Source of the DNA: Corallium rubrum | Taxonomy: Eukaryota > Cnidaria > Anthozoa > Scleralcyonacea > Coralliidae | Direction of reading: 5' to 3' | DNA: 64,000 bases | Assembly: GCA_964035015.1 (NCBI GenBank) | Contig: OZ035997.1 | Span: forward strand, 85,674,982-85,738,981 | Shown here: positions 35,158 through 46,067 of the stretch, piece by piece | How the letters are laid out: each line of letters starts with the position of its first letter | How positions within the stretch are numbered: the first letter of the stretch is position 1 | The notes under the pieces: generated by a model | Told to the model about the DNA's origin: nothing | The model's input: only the letters and a program-made list of their open reading frames with translations | The model's database searches: none | Translations under genes and position numbers: made by a program

Positions 35158-38100
35158 CTACAGTCTCTCGGGTGGCTTTCGGTCTCGCTCTGGGTAGCGT
35201 CTGGGTTGATCTGTTAGGCCAATGTTTGTTTGTGGTTCTTGTTGGTCTTGGTCTTGAGCAGAGTTGCTGTTTTCACTTTCACTGGTTGTGGACTCTTGGG
35301 AGTTCTTTCCTGTAATATTTTCAACGTCGTCATCTGGGTTTGGTGTATCCACTTTTGGGTTTGTTTTGGGTCCTGGTTGTTCTTGATCAAAGTCAGGTTT
35401 CATGAGTGTCTCCCTCAGTTGGTCAATGTGTCGTCGCCACACCATGTTTTCTGCTACTCTGACTTCATAAGACAGTGGTCCTGGCTGAGCTGTGATAACT
35501 CCTGGAACCCATTTGTCACCTTTTCTGTAGTTTCTGACAATAACATTTTGGCCGATCTGTAACTTGTTTGTAGGGTTGTGGCTTCTCTTTGAAGCTTGGT
35601 TCAGCTGTTTATCTTCTACTCTCTTTCTAATATCCGGCTTCAATACGTCTAACTTCGTACGAATGTTTCTTCCCATAAACAGCATCGATGGTGACTCTCC
35701 TGTCGTTGTGTGTGGGGCCGTTCGGTATGCCAGCAGGAAGTTTGCCAGCTTGCTTGATACAGATTTACTGGATTTTGAAGCGCGCATTCCTTGCTTGAAT
35801 GTCTGAACAAAACGTTCAGCCAGACCATTAGTAGCCGGGTGGTATGGGGCTGACTTGGTGTGTTTAATACCATTGCTTCTCATGAAGACACTGAACTCAG
35901 CTGCCGTGAACTGCGGCCCATTGTCACTGACAAGTTGCTCCGGTATTCCATTTTTAGAGAACATGGTTCTCAGTTCCTCGATTGTTCTGGTCGTGCTTGT
36001 GGTTGTCATAGGAACAACTTCCGGCCATTTCGAATAAGCATCGACAGCAATGAGAAACATTGTACGAAGGAAGGGTCCAGCAAAATCAATGTGGATGCGC
36101 TGCCATGGTCGTGCTGGCCACTCCCACGGGTGTAACGGGGCAATCTTGGGGTTGTTTTGAACCAGTTGGCAGCCTGCACAGCTTTTGGCCAAATGTTCAA
36201 TTGATTTGTCTATCGTTGGCCACCACATGTAACTTCTGGCCAATGCTTTCATCTTTACGATCCCAAGATGACCTTCATGAAGCTCGTGTAGTACTTGGTT
36301 TTGGAGTTTCGGTGGTATTATGACGCGCGATCCCCACATCGGACATCCATCTTGGATAGTGAGCTCCTCCTTACGTCTATAGAATGGTTCTAGGTCCTTT
36401 GTGTAGACAGGTGACCACCCTCGTTTGACATGCTCCAGTACCTGGGACAGAGTTGGATCTTTCTGTGTTTCTTGGCGAATCTTGTTAGGACTAACTGGAA
36501 GCACTTCCATTTGCGACACTTGGAATATTTCTGCTGGATCAACCATTTCGTTGTTATCACTACATTCTATAGGTAAACGTGATAGTCCATCTGCGTTCCC
36601 ATGTTGGGTTGTACTCTTGTATTCGATACTGTACTCGAAACCAGCAAGAAATAAGGCGTATCTTTGCAAACGGGCTACTGTCATTGCCGGTATCCCTTTT
36701 CTTGGACTGAAGATTGAGGTGAGAGGCTCGTGATCCGTTACTAGAGTGAAATGTCGACCAAACAAGTAAAGATGAAATTTCTTCACTCCCCACACTAGGG
36801 CTAGCGCCTCTTTGTCGATTTGTGAATATTTTTGCTCAGCCTTGGTAAGAGTGCGTGATGCAAATGCTATTGGTTTTTCCATGCCGTCCTCCATAACATG
36901 CGACAAAACCGCTCCAATCCCAACGGGCGAGGCATCACAGGCTAGTTTCAGAGGAAGTTTGGGATCATAATGCGTGAGAACCATGTTAGATGTGATGAGT
37001 TGCTTCACATGTGAAAATGCATCATTGCACTCTTTGGTCCACTCCCATTTCTGGCCATGTTGCAATAGTCGGTTTAAGGGATTTAGGACAGTTGCCAAAT
37101 TTGGTAAAAACTTGTGATAATAATTGACGAGGCCTAAGAAGGAACGGACTTGTTGAATGTTTCTTGGTTGAGGGGCATTTACCACTGCATCCACTTTTTC
37201 TTTGGTCTTGTGTAGGCCATCTCGGTCAACTTCATGTCCACAGTATGAAATCTTCCCCTGGAAAAACTGGCACTTCTCTCTCCTCGCTCGTAAACCATGT
37301 TCTTTCAGTCTCTTCAACACTTCCTCCAGATTTGCCAAGTGTTCATCATCATCTTTTCCTGTGATGATCATGTCGTCTAGGATACAGCTTGTTCCATCCA
37401 CACCCTCTAGAACTTGGTCCATCGATCGCTGCCAAATTGCTGGTGCTGATGTAATTCCAAACACCAAACGGTTATAACGATATAACCCTTGATGTGTGTT
37501 AATTGTCAAATAGTCCCGGGATGCTTCTTCTACTTCCATCTGGTGATAAGCCTGCCTAAGGTCGATCTTTGTAAACTTCTGCCCTCCTGCTAAGTTTGCA
37601 AAAATGTCCTCAATACGTGGTAGTGGGTACTGCTCCGTTTGCAGCTGTGGATTTACCGTGATCTTGAAATCTCCGCAGATTCTGACATCTCCATTAGGTT
37701 TTACTACTGGCACGATAGGGGTTGCCCAATCACTGAAAGTGACCTTGTGTAGAATTCCTTCGCTTTCGAGGCGTTTTAGTTCCATTTCAACTTTTGGTTT
37801 CAATGAATAAGGAACTGGGCGTGCTTTGCAAAACTTTGGCTGACTGCCTTCCTTCAAGGGAAGTTTAGCCTGTGTTGACTTGAGTTTACCAATCTTTTCC
37901 TCGAATACTTCACTGTACTCGTCCAACAGTTTCTCCAGCTTCTTCTGTGTATCTTGCTTGGACGATTTCTTTGTCATGAACTTCACGGTTTTCCAGTTAA
38001 GCTGAAATTGGTGCAGCCAATCTCTACCGAACAAGGCAGGCCCTTGTGTCTTTACCACATACAATGGTAGATTCTTCGTCTGATGATTGTACTGGACACG

Positions 38101-38706
38101 AACATTTATCACACCTTCTGGTGTTATCTTCTCACCTGAGTATGTCTTCAAAATGACTTCCGTTTTCAATAGGGGTGTACGTCTGAACATTTGCTTGTAT
38201 TTCTGGAACGGGAGTATAGATACTGCTGATCCAGTATCCAGTTCCAATTTTAAGGCTTGGCCATCTATTTTGGGAGTCACCCAGATGATATCGCTTTTTG
38301 ATTTGTTAATCTCTAAAGATCCAACCAAACTATCATCATCATCTTCTTCGCAGAAATAGTTCTGTTTTCGTCTTGTCTGTTGTTGAGCTTTGCCAGAGCG
38401 GCACACTCGTTGAATATGGCCCATTTTGCCACATTTTCGACACTTTTCGTTCTTGAAACGGCACTCATAAGAACCATGTGAGTCAGCTCCACATCGGTAG
38501 CAATTAGACTTGGGTTTTGGTGGCAATTTTGGCTCTTCGGGTTGGTACATAGCTTTATGCAATTTGTTGATCTCAGACTCCTTCTTTCCTTGTAATTCTA
38601 GGGTATCTTTTGCTGCAGTTTCCATCGCTAAAGCAATTTCAGTGGCTTTGGTCAGAGATAAGTTTGCTTCGGACAATAGTCGTTTCTGGATAAGTTCATT
38701 ACTCAT
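35158..38706 (-). CDS. Ty3 gag(C-term)-pol: nucleocapsid, protease, RT, RNase H, integrase
   Basis: 1182 residues without stops. Two CCHC zinc knuckles about 69-102, aspartic protease LDTGSA about 156-161, and reverse transcriptase with FGITSAP and a CILDD box (443-445; L instead of the usual I/V). RNase H includes D591 and the DKEALAL/TDHEPL motifs. Integrase has an HHCC zinc domain about 808-848 and catalytic D874, D928, E964 (D-x35-E). The listed start is simply the first Met after the MITE; the native start is in the gag block upstream. All catalytic residues appear present. Confidence 0.95.
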   Translation of the reverse strand: MSNELIQKRLLSEANLSLTKATEIALAMETAAKDTLELQGKKESEINKLHKAMYQPEEPKLPPKPKSNCYRCGADSHGSYECRFKNEKCRKCGKMGHIQRVCRSGKAQQQTRRKQNYFCEEDDDDSLVGSLEINKSKSDIIWVTPKIDGQALKLELDTGSAVSILPFQKYKQMFRRTPLLKTEVILKTYSGEKITPEGVINVRVQYNHQTKNLPLYVVKTQGPALFGRDWLHQFQLNWKTVKFMTKKSSKQDTQKKLEKLLDEYSEVFEEKIGKLKSTQAKLPLKEGSQPKFCKARPVPYSLKPKVEMELKRLESEGILHKVTFSDWATPIVPVVKPNGDVRICGDFKITVNPQLQTEQYPLPRIEDIFANLAGGQKFTKIDLRQAYHQMEVEEASRDYLTINTHQGLYRYNRLVFGITSAPAIWQRSMDQVLEGVDGTSCILDDMIITGKDDDEHLANLEEVLKRLKEHGLRARREKCQFFQGKISYCGHEVDRDGLHKTKEKVDAVVNAPQPRNIQQVRSFLGLVNYYHKFLPNLATVLNPLNRLLQHGQKWEWTKECNDAFSHVKQLITSNMVLTHYDPKLPLKLACDASPVGIGAVLSHVMEDGMEKPIAFASRTLTKAEQKYSQIDKEALALVWGVKKFHLYLFGRHFTLVTDHEPLTSIFSPRKGIPAMTVARLQRYALFLAGFEYSIEYKSTTQHGNADGLSRLPIECSDNNEMVDPAEIFQVSQMEVLPVSPNKIRQETQKDPTLSQVLEHVKRGWSPVYTKDLEPFYRRKEELTIQDGCPMWGSRVIIPPKLQNQVLHELHEGHLGIVKMKALARSYMWWPTIDKSIEHLAKSCAGCQLVQNNPKIAPLHPWEWPARPWQRIHIDFAGPFLRTMFLIAVDAYSKWPEVVPMTTTSTTRTIEELRTMFSKNGIPEQLVSDNGPQFTAAEFSVFMRSNGIKHTKSAPYHPATNGLAERFVQTFKQGMRASKSSKSVSSKLANFLLAYRTAPHTTTGESPSMLFMGRNIRTKLDVLKPDIRKRVEDKQLNQASKRSHNPTNKLQIGQNVIVRNYRKGDKWVPGVITAQPGPLSYEVRVAENMVWRRHIDQLRETLMKPDFDQEQPGPKTNPKVDTPNPDDDVENITGKNSQESTTSESENSNSAQDQDQQEPQTNIGLTDQPRRYPERDRKPPERL

Positions 38707-38718
38707 TCCACAAACAAG

Positions 38719-39093
38719 ACATCAGGGGCGTAGGAAGCTTGATAAAGTTGGGGGGGCCGACTCCCACGAGGCGCCACCATGGTTGGCGGCGAGCGGAAAA
38801 TTTTTGAAAATTTGGAGTCTCTAGATCGTCGGAAATGGCATTTTCAGAGTCTCCTCTACCTCTTTCGTTAGGCCCTTTCATTAATTCTTTCATTATAATT
38901 TGTGAGTCTATGCTATCCGTGAGTCAGGATGGATTATTAATTGGCCGATCACGGCGCAATCAAAGTCGCACTTATAATGCAATTTTTTTAAATTCAATTA
39001 TTTTTTGGGGGGGCCGAAAGCTATTCCGGCCCCCCTTTATAAAATATTGGGGGGGCCGCGGCCCCCCCGGCCCCCCCGCTTCCTACGCCCCTG
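38719..39093. mobile_element. 375-bp MITE inserted in Ty3 gag
   Basis: Terminal inverted repeat CAGGGGCGTAGGAAGC (from 38723) and its complement ending 39093; target duplication AAACAAG at 38712-38718 and 39094-39100. Removing the insert and one duplication restores the retrotransposon frame. The interior is G/C-rich near the right end (long G and C runs). Confidence 0.9.
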
Positions 39094-39100
39094 AAACAAG

Positions 39101-39487
39101 TCTGTCTCTCAAAGAATCATTCAAGTTTGCCCCAAATTCGCAATGTTCTGACAACTTCTTTAATTCAGATAGGAATGTACTTATAGTCTCACCTTCAAGT
39201 TGGTTTCTTTTGTGGAACCGAAATCGTTCGGCTATCACCAGTGGTTTTGGCGACAGGTGGTGTTGAAGGATTTCGACGATCTCTTTTAAGGTTTTACTGG
39301 CTGGTTTATCCGGAGAACACAAGCTCCGTAGCAGGCTATACGTCTTGGTGCCAATTAGGCTGAGTATTGCTGGGACTTGCTTGTCTTCATCGATGGCATT
39401 GGCGATAAAAAACTGCTCTACCCGTTCAACGTAGGTGCTCCAGTCTTCGTTCGCTTCGTCGAAGGCGTCTATCTTTCCAATGGGCAT
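39101..39487 (-). pseudogene. Ty3 gag N-terminal part, interrupted by MITE
   Basis: From Met at 39487 the frame encodes a capsid-like protein (DWSTYVERVEQFFIANAI, LSPKPLVIAERFRFHKR, ETISTFLSELKKLSEHCEFG) typical of Ty3/mag-like Gag. It runs into the MITE after RDRLV. The frame resumes in the next block at the other side of the insertion, so the protein is broken only by the insertion. Confidence 0.88.
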
Positions 39488-39558
39488 CGTTGCGAAGGAC
39501 TGATATACTTCAATCTTTTCTCTTTTAAGATCTTGTAGGAGTCATCCTCGTCGCCAAT

Positions 39559-39725
39559 TGTTGTGTCTCGTATAACAAATAACAATGTAGTAACAACACA
39601 ACTTTATTATAAGAATATTAAAGAGTAAAACATATGGAAATATAAGAGTTCAAACTTCGACGTTCAACAAAACGTTCAACAGACGTTATTCACTTAAGCC
39701 GCTGGCCAACTGTTGTGACATAACA
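39559..39725 (-). repeat. 5' LTR of Ty3 element
   Basis: Same 167-bp sequence, followed outside by CTATC. The inner flank starts ATTGGCGACGAGG on the minus strand, a primer-binding-site-like sequence. The tRNA was not identified. Confidence 0.93.
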
Positions 39726-40073
39726 CTATCTTGCACCCGGGACAACTTTTTACTAGTTCCAGAGTAGACAAATATAGTAGAAAATTAAGATAAATAACAA
39801 TACTTGGAATACCAACTATTGATTTTAGTTTCAGACGAGGAACATCAATCTTAAACCATAGTTAATAGAATTTAAAAACATGGTTTGGAAACCTGGAAAA
39901 CTTCAAAGCGGTTAACAATCGAACTACGATTCATGTTGAAAACTACCTGAAGGTGCACAACACAATATGTTCAGTAACCATGAGAGTGCACAAATTCCAT
40001 AAATCTGAACAAAAAACATAAAAGAATGACTTTTGTCCAGCATCCAAACCATGTTTGTTTTCTATGAACTATG

Positions 40074-40281
40074 CAATCTCGTTCCCAGAGCCCACGTTCC
40101 CCTTACCCAGCGGGCGGGAAACGAGAGGCTCTGGGATAATCTGATCACGCCATCACAGGATTCTTGTTATCCGGAAGAAGATTAATCATGTTTATCAGCC
40201 AATGAAATATCGATATGAAACGGATTATCCCAGAGTCTCTCGTTTCCCGGGTGGGGAACCTGGGCTCTGGGAACGAGATTG
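40074..40281. mobile_element. 208-bp palindromic MITE, CAATCTCGTTCCCAGAGCC ends
   Basis: Near-perfect arms of about 70 bp. Neighbouring AACTATG occurs on both sides (7 bp, offset by 2). Confidence 0.7.
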
Positions 40282-41220
40282 GTAACTATGCTGAAGCTCA
40301 ACTGATTTAATATCAAAGGAAAAATACATGCGGATAAATTTAGCAATTTTTTGGCTTAGAAGTCGTAAGTTTTCTTTTGTGCGATTGCAAAATACAGCAA
40401 AAATCGGGTAAAAATTGTCGGCTTTCGTATTTTCAACCGGCCTGGATACATGCATATATTTTAAAATTGGTAGAACACGCAAGGCTTGTTACACAGGCGA
40501 TATTTTCCTGGGATTTTTATCTCTCTGATGTATATGTGATCGAATGGATTGACTAACGAATGTACTGATCTCAGTGATATAGTCCAGTAGTTTCGTAAGT
40601 CGTCTACTCAATCTAATGCGTCAGGATGAGAAAAATCACACCAAAGGTCAACACAGGTAAACGGGTCTTATTTATATATCTTGTTGTATATTAATAGCTC
40701 AATGTTTTTTTGTCGGAACTCCAGATTTGATACGTTCGCTGATTATATGTTTGGACGCTTATATCTACTGCGTGCAGTCCTTTCATATTTGTAATTTGTA
40801 AATATAATTTTCTATAGTTGGCGTGTATTTGACATTAAAAGAAACTATAATAAACGTATATACCTGCACTTCGCAGTATTGGGGGTTACATGTATTAGTG
40901 GAAAAGTAAAGACAATGTAGATGATTATATATATTAGTTACAATGTAGATGACGCTGATATATGATCTATGTTGCAATCTATGTTGCAAGTTGCAAAAAA
41001 GTTGGATGGGCTTCTACTTCATGCTGCAAGTTGCAACACGGCAAAACTCACAAAATCGCAAGTTGCAACATTTAGCCTATTTGTTGCAAGTTGCAAGAAA
41101 AATCGCATCGTGTAACAGCACTTATGGATCAAAGTGAAAAAGCGATATGCGGAGAATAGTATACTGACTTTTCGACATTCATGAGAGTAAAATGTGAACA
41201 TTAGTTAAGTTAGGTTTAAG

Positions 41221-41672
41221 GTCTTCGTATAGATTTTCAGGGTCATTTCTGTAAAGCGCTCTCAATTCGTCAATTTATGCCACAAAAATAAAATTTCGGT
41301 TTCGAATTTATGACTTATTTTGTCCGAATGTTGGACGAAAACCAACATTTTTAACTTTGGTCGTCAATAAAATCGGCAAAACGTGACATATCAAAAAACG
41401 CTGACACCGTTTTGCTGTACATTTATCTCGGAATCGAACTGCGAAAAAAACTTTGAACAAAATGAAACGCTTTGTTCTTAAGTCGCCCCGGGCGAAGCCC
41501 TCGGGTTTTAAAATCACAAATATTAACGGTTTGTGTTTATCGCGAAACCAAAAACGCCATTGTATTCTACAAATTCATAGCTTTCTAACGATATCTATTT
41601 TATTTTTGTGGCATAAATTCTGACGAATTGAGAGCGCTTTAAAGAAATGACCCTGAAAACCTATACGAAGAC
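41221..41672. mobile_element. Foldback element, GTCTTCGTATAGATTTTCAG ends
   Basis: Arms of about 80 bp (GGGTCATTTCTGTAAAGCGC mirrored at 41630-41655) enclosing unique AT-rich sequence. Confidence 0.65.
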
Positions 41673-41926
41673 ATTAATGCAAAGTCTTATAGATTTTATA
41701 TTAAAGGCCGTTTTCCATTACGCGTGCTTTGCCCGCGCAGGCAGCTAGAGCGGACTTTGAAAGTTGAAAATTTCCAACTTCAAAAGTGAACTGAACAATG
41801 GTAACGGCAAACAGCTTTATGCAATTACCGTTGCTGTGCATTGCAACAGAGAGCTTGACCTACGATGCGCAGGCAGGTCTATGCGTTGTGGGCTCTAAGG
41901 ATCATAATCGGCAGGCTAAAGCCGCG

Positions 41927-42687
41927 TTTACACTACGGTCCTAGACCTAGGTCAGTCCCACATGGAGCGTTTACACTTGCGCTGGGTGCAGGGCCTCCGG
42001 GGCCAAAAGATCTGTAGCGATTGTCCGTATGTACAGCAGTCGCATGACAGAAACGTAAATCTTACAAATTGTCCTGTTGTATTTGTTTCATTTTTCTGGC
42101 GTTAAAGGCGCCATAAACGACTTAAAAATTACACATTACATCAAACAAGTGCTAGTGGTACAGCTGGCGGTGGACTTCTCGCAAATGTTTGATTTTAGCT
42201 TTGATTTCCTTGGCATCACTGTTAAATCCTTTTCTTCTAACGAGTCTGCCAAGTTGAGATAAACATATCGTTTCGCACGCTAAAATCGTCAAGATCAGCT
42301 TGAATTCTCGCATCTCCCCACAACTAAATCAACCGCCAAACTTCGTACCCAGGGTCTTATCTCCGCCGCAGTGTTTCATTCTCCCTCCGTCCAAACATCG
42401 CGAGCAGCCATTGCGAATTTACTTATGCGCGATTGGACCATCGCTTGCCCCGTTGCTGATTAGTATTTGTTGTGGGCTCGGACTTAATTAAGTCGTTGTT
42501 ACGGCAATTAGACCCAGGTCAGGTTCGAAAAGTGTTTAATGCACTAGAGGGCTGACCTGAGCCTGTGTACGTAGGACCAAGTAAGACGCTGGGCTTAAAA
42601 ACATGGTCCATGCAAGGTCAGCCTCAGACCAGTCCTCGTGCGTTTACACCAAGGTCAGGTCTAGGCCCGTAGTGTAAACGCGGCTTA
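41927..42687. mobile_element. 760-bp MITE, GCCGCGTTTACACTACGG ends, TAA duplication
   Basis: About 30-bp TIR (GCCGCGTTTACACTACGG...CCTAGACCT) with TAA on both sides, consistent with a PIF/Harbinger-type insertion. No transposase. Confidence 0.7.
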
Positions 42688-43075
42688 ACTCTTTCTTGTC
42701 CGAATTGGTCTTTAGTATTTTATATATTCTGGCTAACGCCAGACGATTTTATTCACCTCTGGGGAAGCCCCCGGACAGGAATGAGTTAAGGCTCTAAGGT
42801 CGTCTAGGGAGTGGTATAAGTATGTGAGAGATTTTTGGCCGAAATTTTTTTTATTTTTAAGTCGTATTTTTCAGTCTTGGCTTGAACATTTCACAGTGTA
42901 ACGTACCGAGCTAGCCAATCAATAGACTTTACGACTTTCAGTCAGACAGAACCTCTCTTTATTTTATCAGTATCGTAACTTTTATACCCTAGGCCGAAGT
43001 TGAGCGTTACAAAGAAATAACCAAATATAGAAATACAACTACTACGTATAACATGACCTATGTAAAGGAAGGTTT

Positions 43076-43303
43076 CTAGGACAGCGTCGGCCACGGTTGA
43101 AATCCAAATATTACCAGGGTTAAGTCACGTTGGCCTGAAAAACAGAGAAAAATCTTCTCGACGTTTCGAGCGAAGGCCCTTCGTCAGGAGAAATTAGTAA
43201 AAAACCTTTTTTACTAATTTCTCCTGACGAAGGGCCTTCGCTCGAAACGTCGAGAAGATTTTTCTCTGTTTTTCAGGCCAACGTGACTTAACCCTGGTAA
43301 TAT
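43076..43303. mobile_element. Solo palindromic Penelope terminal fragment
   Basis: 43108-43303 is a perfect palindrome (about 97-bp arms, 2-bp centre CC) of the Penelope terminal sequence. To its left is about 32 bp of the outer terminal block (TCTAGGACAGCGTCGG). No coding sequence is included. Confidence 0.9.
43154..43257. ncRNA. Two head-to-head hammerhead-like motifs in the 43-kb palindrome
   Basis: 43154-43193 (minus strand) and 43218-43257 (plus strand) repeat the CUGACGA...CGAAAC-GUC core with the same UUUCUC/GAGAAG stem I. They are retained although the rest of the Penelope element is absent. Confidence 0.45.
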
Positions 43304-43945
43304 ATGTAAAGGAAGGGTGTTACAGGAAAGGGAGCGTTTACCGCAATTTGCTATATCATGCTTTTACGCGCTAATTCTGCTAACTAATAATTGTTAATTT
43401 ACATTCGTCACAACAGCAATACTTGTCAACTGAAATTGCCCGAAATTCCTACCAGAAAGTGCCCGAATTTTCCTTTTTCAAATATTTTGGGAGGGCAATT
43501 GCCCCCCTATCCCCCGCCTGCTACGCGTATGGGAAAGTCACCTCAGATTTCGGGAGCTAAAGCTCCGATTGGTTGAGGTCTCGGAACGGAATGTATCACT
43601 CAGTAAAGCAGGCACCAAGCACATACTTTAGTATTATACTTTGGCTAACGCCAGACGATTTTACTCGTCGATATAGGGAAACCCCTGGTGCCCTAATGGT
43701 TAATTGAGATAGGGTTTAACCCTTTCACGCCCAGAGGCCTTCCAGCTAGTGGCGAGTAAGATCATCTGGCATTAGCCATAATAAAAGGGAACTCATGGCC
43801 AAGGGTGAAAAGGTTAAGAAGACATATAAAAAATAGTTATTGTCAAATCAGTATTAACGTATAAGATGATGAATCACACAATTGTGTAAAAAAAGTTAGT
43901 TCTCTATATAAACTACTCCACTCAGTCTTAATACTATCTTGATAA

Positions 43946-44313
43946 TAGGGACTTTAAGATGCTAGGACGACGACGGCGATCAAAAAGCAATTCAAATTTT
44001 AGCATTAAAAAGACGTCACGGTTAACTGACTACTGTATTCAATACTTGAAGCTTGTTTTATAATTTTCAAAGTGTTTAAACGGTCGCAGTGTCTGTGTTA
44101 AGGAAATCTCAGACAACAGTTCTCATCACCTCATGAGTCAACGTCGTCCTGAAGACGTGAAAATGCTCTGAGTGGCGTTGTATACAGAGCGAGGACGGCG
44201 TTCAGATTACTCTTGGGACTAAAAATTATTCATTATCTTTGTTTTGCAAGAAGAATGCTTTTGTTTGAAGGACGTCGTCCTCGAAGTTGCCGTCGTAGAT
44301 CTTAAGGTCCCTA
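43946..44313. mobile_element. MITE with TAGGGACTTTAAGAT ends
   Basis: TAGGGACTTTAAGATG at left, ATCTTAAGGTCCCTA at right; interior GACGACGACGG / CGTCGTCC mirrored. Terminal motif also at 62297 and 63018. Confidence 0.65.
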
Positions 44314-44528
44314 ATAGCCTCGGCTCCGATCCGTTACGAGGTATAAAACGACAGACGAGCAACTGAAATGATTAAATGCATCGTGCATTACAAATGCGAG
44401 CCGAAGGCACTTGGACTTTGAAATCCCGGTAAAATCCTCCGTCTCGTATTTGAACTATTACATACACCATATTTAAACTGTAAATTAAAACTTGATACCC
44501 AAAACGTCATTAGTTCCCTCTCGGCCTT

Positions 44529-46067
44529 TCAACAAACTGCATCTTGCATGGCTGGGATAATACCCTTACGAAACGCAATGGACAATAGTTCTTCAGAAGT
44601 CTCTGTCTCAGGATATTCCCGTACTGCCCACTTTAAGTACAGAGCAAATTCGTTCCAATCCACTTGTCCGTCTTCATCCATATCGATGGCTTTCAAGGCA
44701 AGCTTTGTAGGCTCGCATCTGTAACAGCCAAAGTATGGTGCCATGAAACCATTATAGAAGGAATCGAACTCCAGTTGATCATCCTTCTGTACTTCCTCTC
44801 TTAAATCCCACTTATCCCACTCCTCTCGGATCTCAGCGATCAAACGTCTGGCGTGGACGCTCTTTGGTTCTTCCTCTGCAATCACATCGGATATTTTCTT
44901 TGTAAGCTTTCCGTCGGCACGATCAAAAAGGACAGCAAGACCAACTTTACTCATGTACTCTTCCTTTCTGTTCGCGTGATGATCTTTCAGCATCACCTTA
45001 AGCATTTCTTGGGCTCTTTCTACGGTAAACTGGGGATCATCTCCAAACATGTCCTTGAGCCTATCGACGATCATCTGCGGTGTAGACAAAGTGGTTATTC
45101 GCGCGACCGGCTTCTCCCCAAAGAACTCTGCCATGCAGCCGTCTCTCTGCTCCGGCATAGAGATTCCTTTGCTTCCCGTACTTTCCATGCCACCCATGCC
45201 ACCCATATTAAAGACAACATCTAGAGCTCTTTCACCGTATATCGGTTGCTTGGGATGGGGATCGTTTCCAGTGGTCAACTTGGTAATGTTCTGCGCGGCT
45301 CTACGCAGCTCGGGACAGTTGTATTGCTTGAGGACCCGCTTGTTTCCCATACGTATCATATTCATCAAGGTGATGGTTGAACACGCGTGACCCACGGCTG
45401 CTCCTTCTTCGCACAGACTGGCCCAGATACCAGTTGCTCCATTTATAATACACTCCAACTGCGTCATATTTGCCAGTCCCCACTGCTCGTGCACATGTAC
45501 CAACAAGTGCCCGTTTTTGAAGCCGCAATCGTCCATCTTCTTGCGCACAACGGCTGTCCAAGCACCCAGTTCTTCGGGGAGGTATATTCCTCGTGGTTCC
45601 TCGTACATCAACCCAAAGGGACGCTCGTTTGGTGGCAGCGAAGATAGGTATCGAATTACTTTGAAGAGGCGTTTTTCATTTATTTGCATTGTCTCTGGGA
45701 GATCGCGTATGTTGAAGAATATGCGGGCATCTTTTGACAGATTCTCGCGGACCCAATTCATCCTCTGCGAAAGCAGATCACAGATTTTTTTAACATCGAA
45801 CTTCTCGTAGTCGATGCCCTGGTATGCCAAGTCGGCCTCGATGATAGGATTGCGAACACCTAACTCTTTCATCTTGAGCAAACCGACTGGAATGGTTTCG
45901 GTATCTGGTACCTTATCTTTGCCAATGGATTCAAAAAGCTCACTAAAAGCGTAAAACTTGCTAAAATCCTCTCCTTTCTCGGTCAACTGGCGACAAAATG
46001 TCTCGCCCACGCGTGTCATATGAGAGAACGCCGCAACAACGATGTGTTGGAATCCAACCTTTTTAAT
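44529..46067 (-). CDS. HMGL-like/EF-hand gene, large terminal exon
   Basis: 513 codons including the stop. The acceptor (minus strand TTGTTTAG) precedes ATT AAA AAG, so the reading frame extends 16 codons upstream of the first internal Met. The exon carries most of the TIM barrel, the HVH metal site, a helical C-terminal region (about 340-430 of the exon's Met-started frame) and the EF-hand. No frameshift or internal stop is present. Confidence 0.93.
   Translation of the reverse strand: MKKVGFQHIVVAAFSHMTRVGETFCRQLTEKGEDFSKFYAFSELFESIGKDKVPDTETIPVGLLKMKELGVRNPIIEADLAYQGIDYEKFDVKKICDLLSQRMNWVRENLSKDARIFFNIRDLPETMQINEKRLFKVIRYLSSLPPNERPFGLMYEEPRGIYLPEELGAWTAVVRKKMDDCGFKNGHLLVHVHEQWGLANMTQLECIINGATGIWASLCEEGAAVGHACSTITLMNMIRMGNKRVLKQYNCPELRRAAQNITKLTTGNDPHPKQPIYGERALDVVFNMGGMGGMESTGSKGISMPEQRDGCMAEFFGEKPVARITTLSTPQMIVDRLKDMFGDDPQFTVERAQEMLKVMLKDHHANRKEEYMSKVGLAVLFDRADGKLTKKISDVIAEEEPKSVHARRLIAEIREEWDKWDLREEVQKDDQLEFDSFYNGFMAPYFGCYRCEPTKLALKAIDMDEDGQVDWNEFALYLKWAVREYPETETSEELLSIAFRKGIIPAMQDAVC

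Larger units (their letters stand above)
34955..39725 (-). mobile_element. Ty3-type LTR retrotransposon, near-complete, 4771 bp
   Basis: Two 167-bp LTRs (34955-35121 and 39559-39725), identical by eye. TGTTAT...ACAACA ends read on the minus strand, and the 5-bp target duplication CTATC (34950-34954 and 39726-39730) flanks the element. The element reads leftwards. A purine tract abuts the left (3') LTR, and a TTGGCGACGAGG primer-binding region abuts the right (5') LTR. The coding region is one gag-pol frame broken by a MITE. Identical LTRs imply a young insertion. Confidence 0.95.
39731..43075. other. Intergenic, MITEs only
   Basis: Apart from the three MITEs listed (40074, 41221, 41927), sequence is AT-rich. 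CAAGTTGCAA occurs repeatedly at 40985-41095. Confidence 0.5.

Noticed and set aside
35230-38893. Many open frames opposite the Ty3 polyprotein
   Set aside because: Antisense shadows of an intact gag-pol frame with clear domains.
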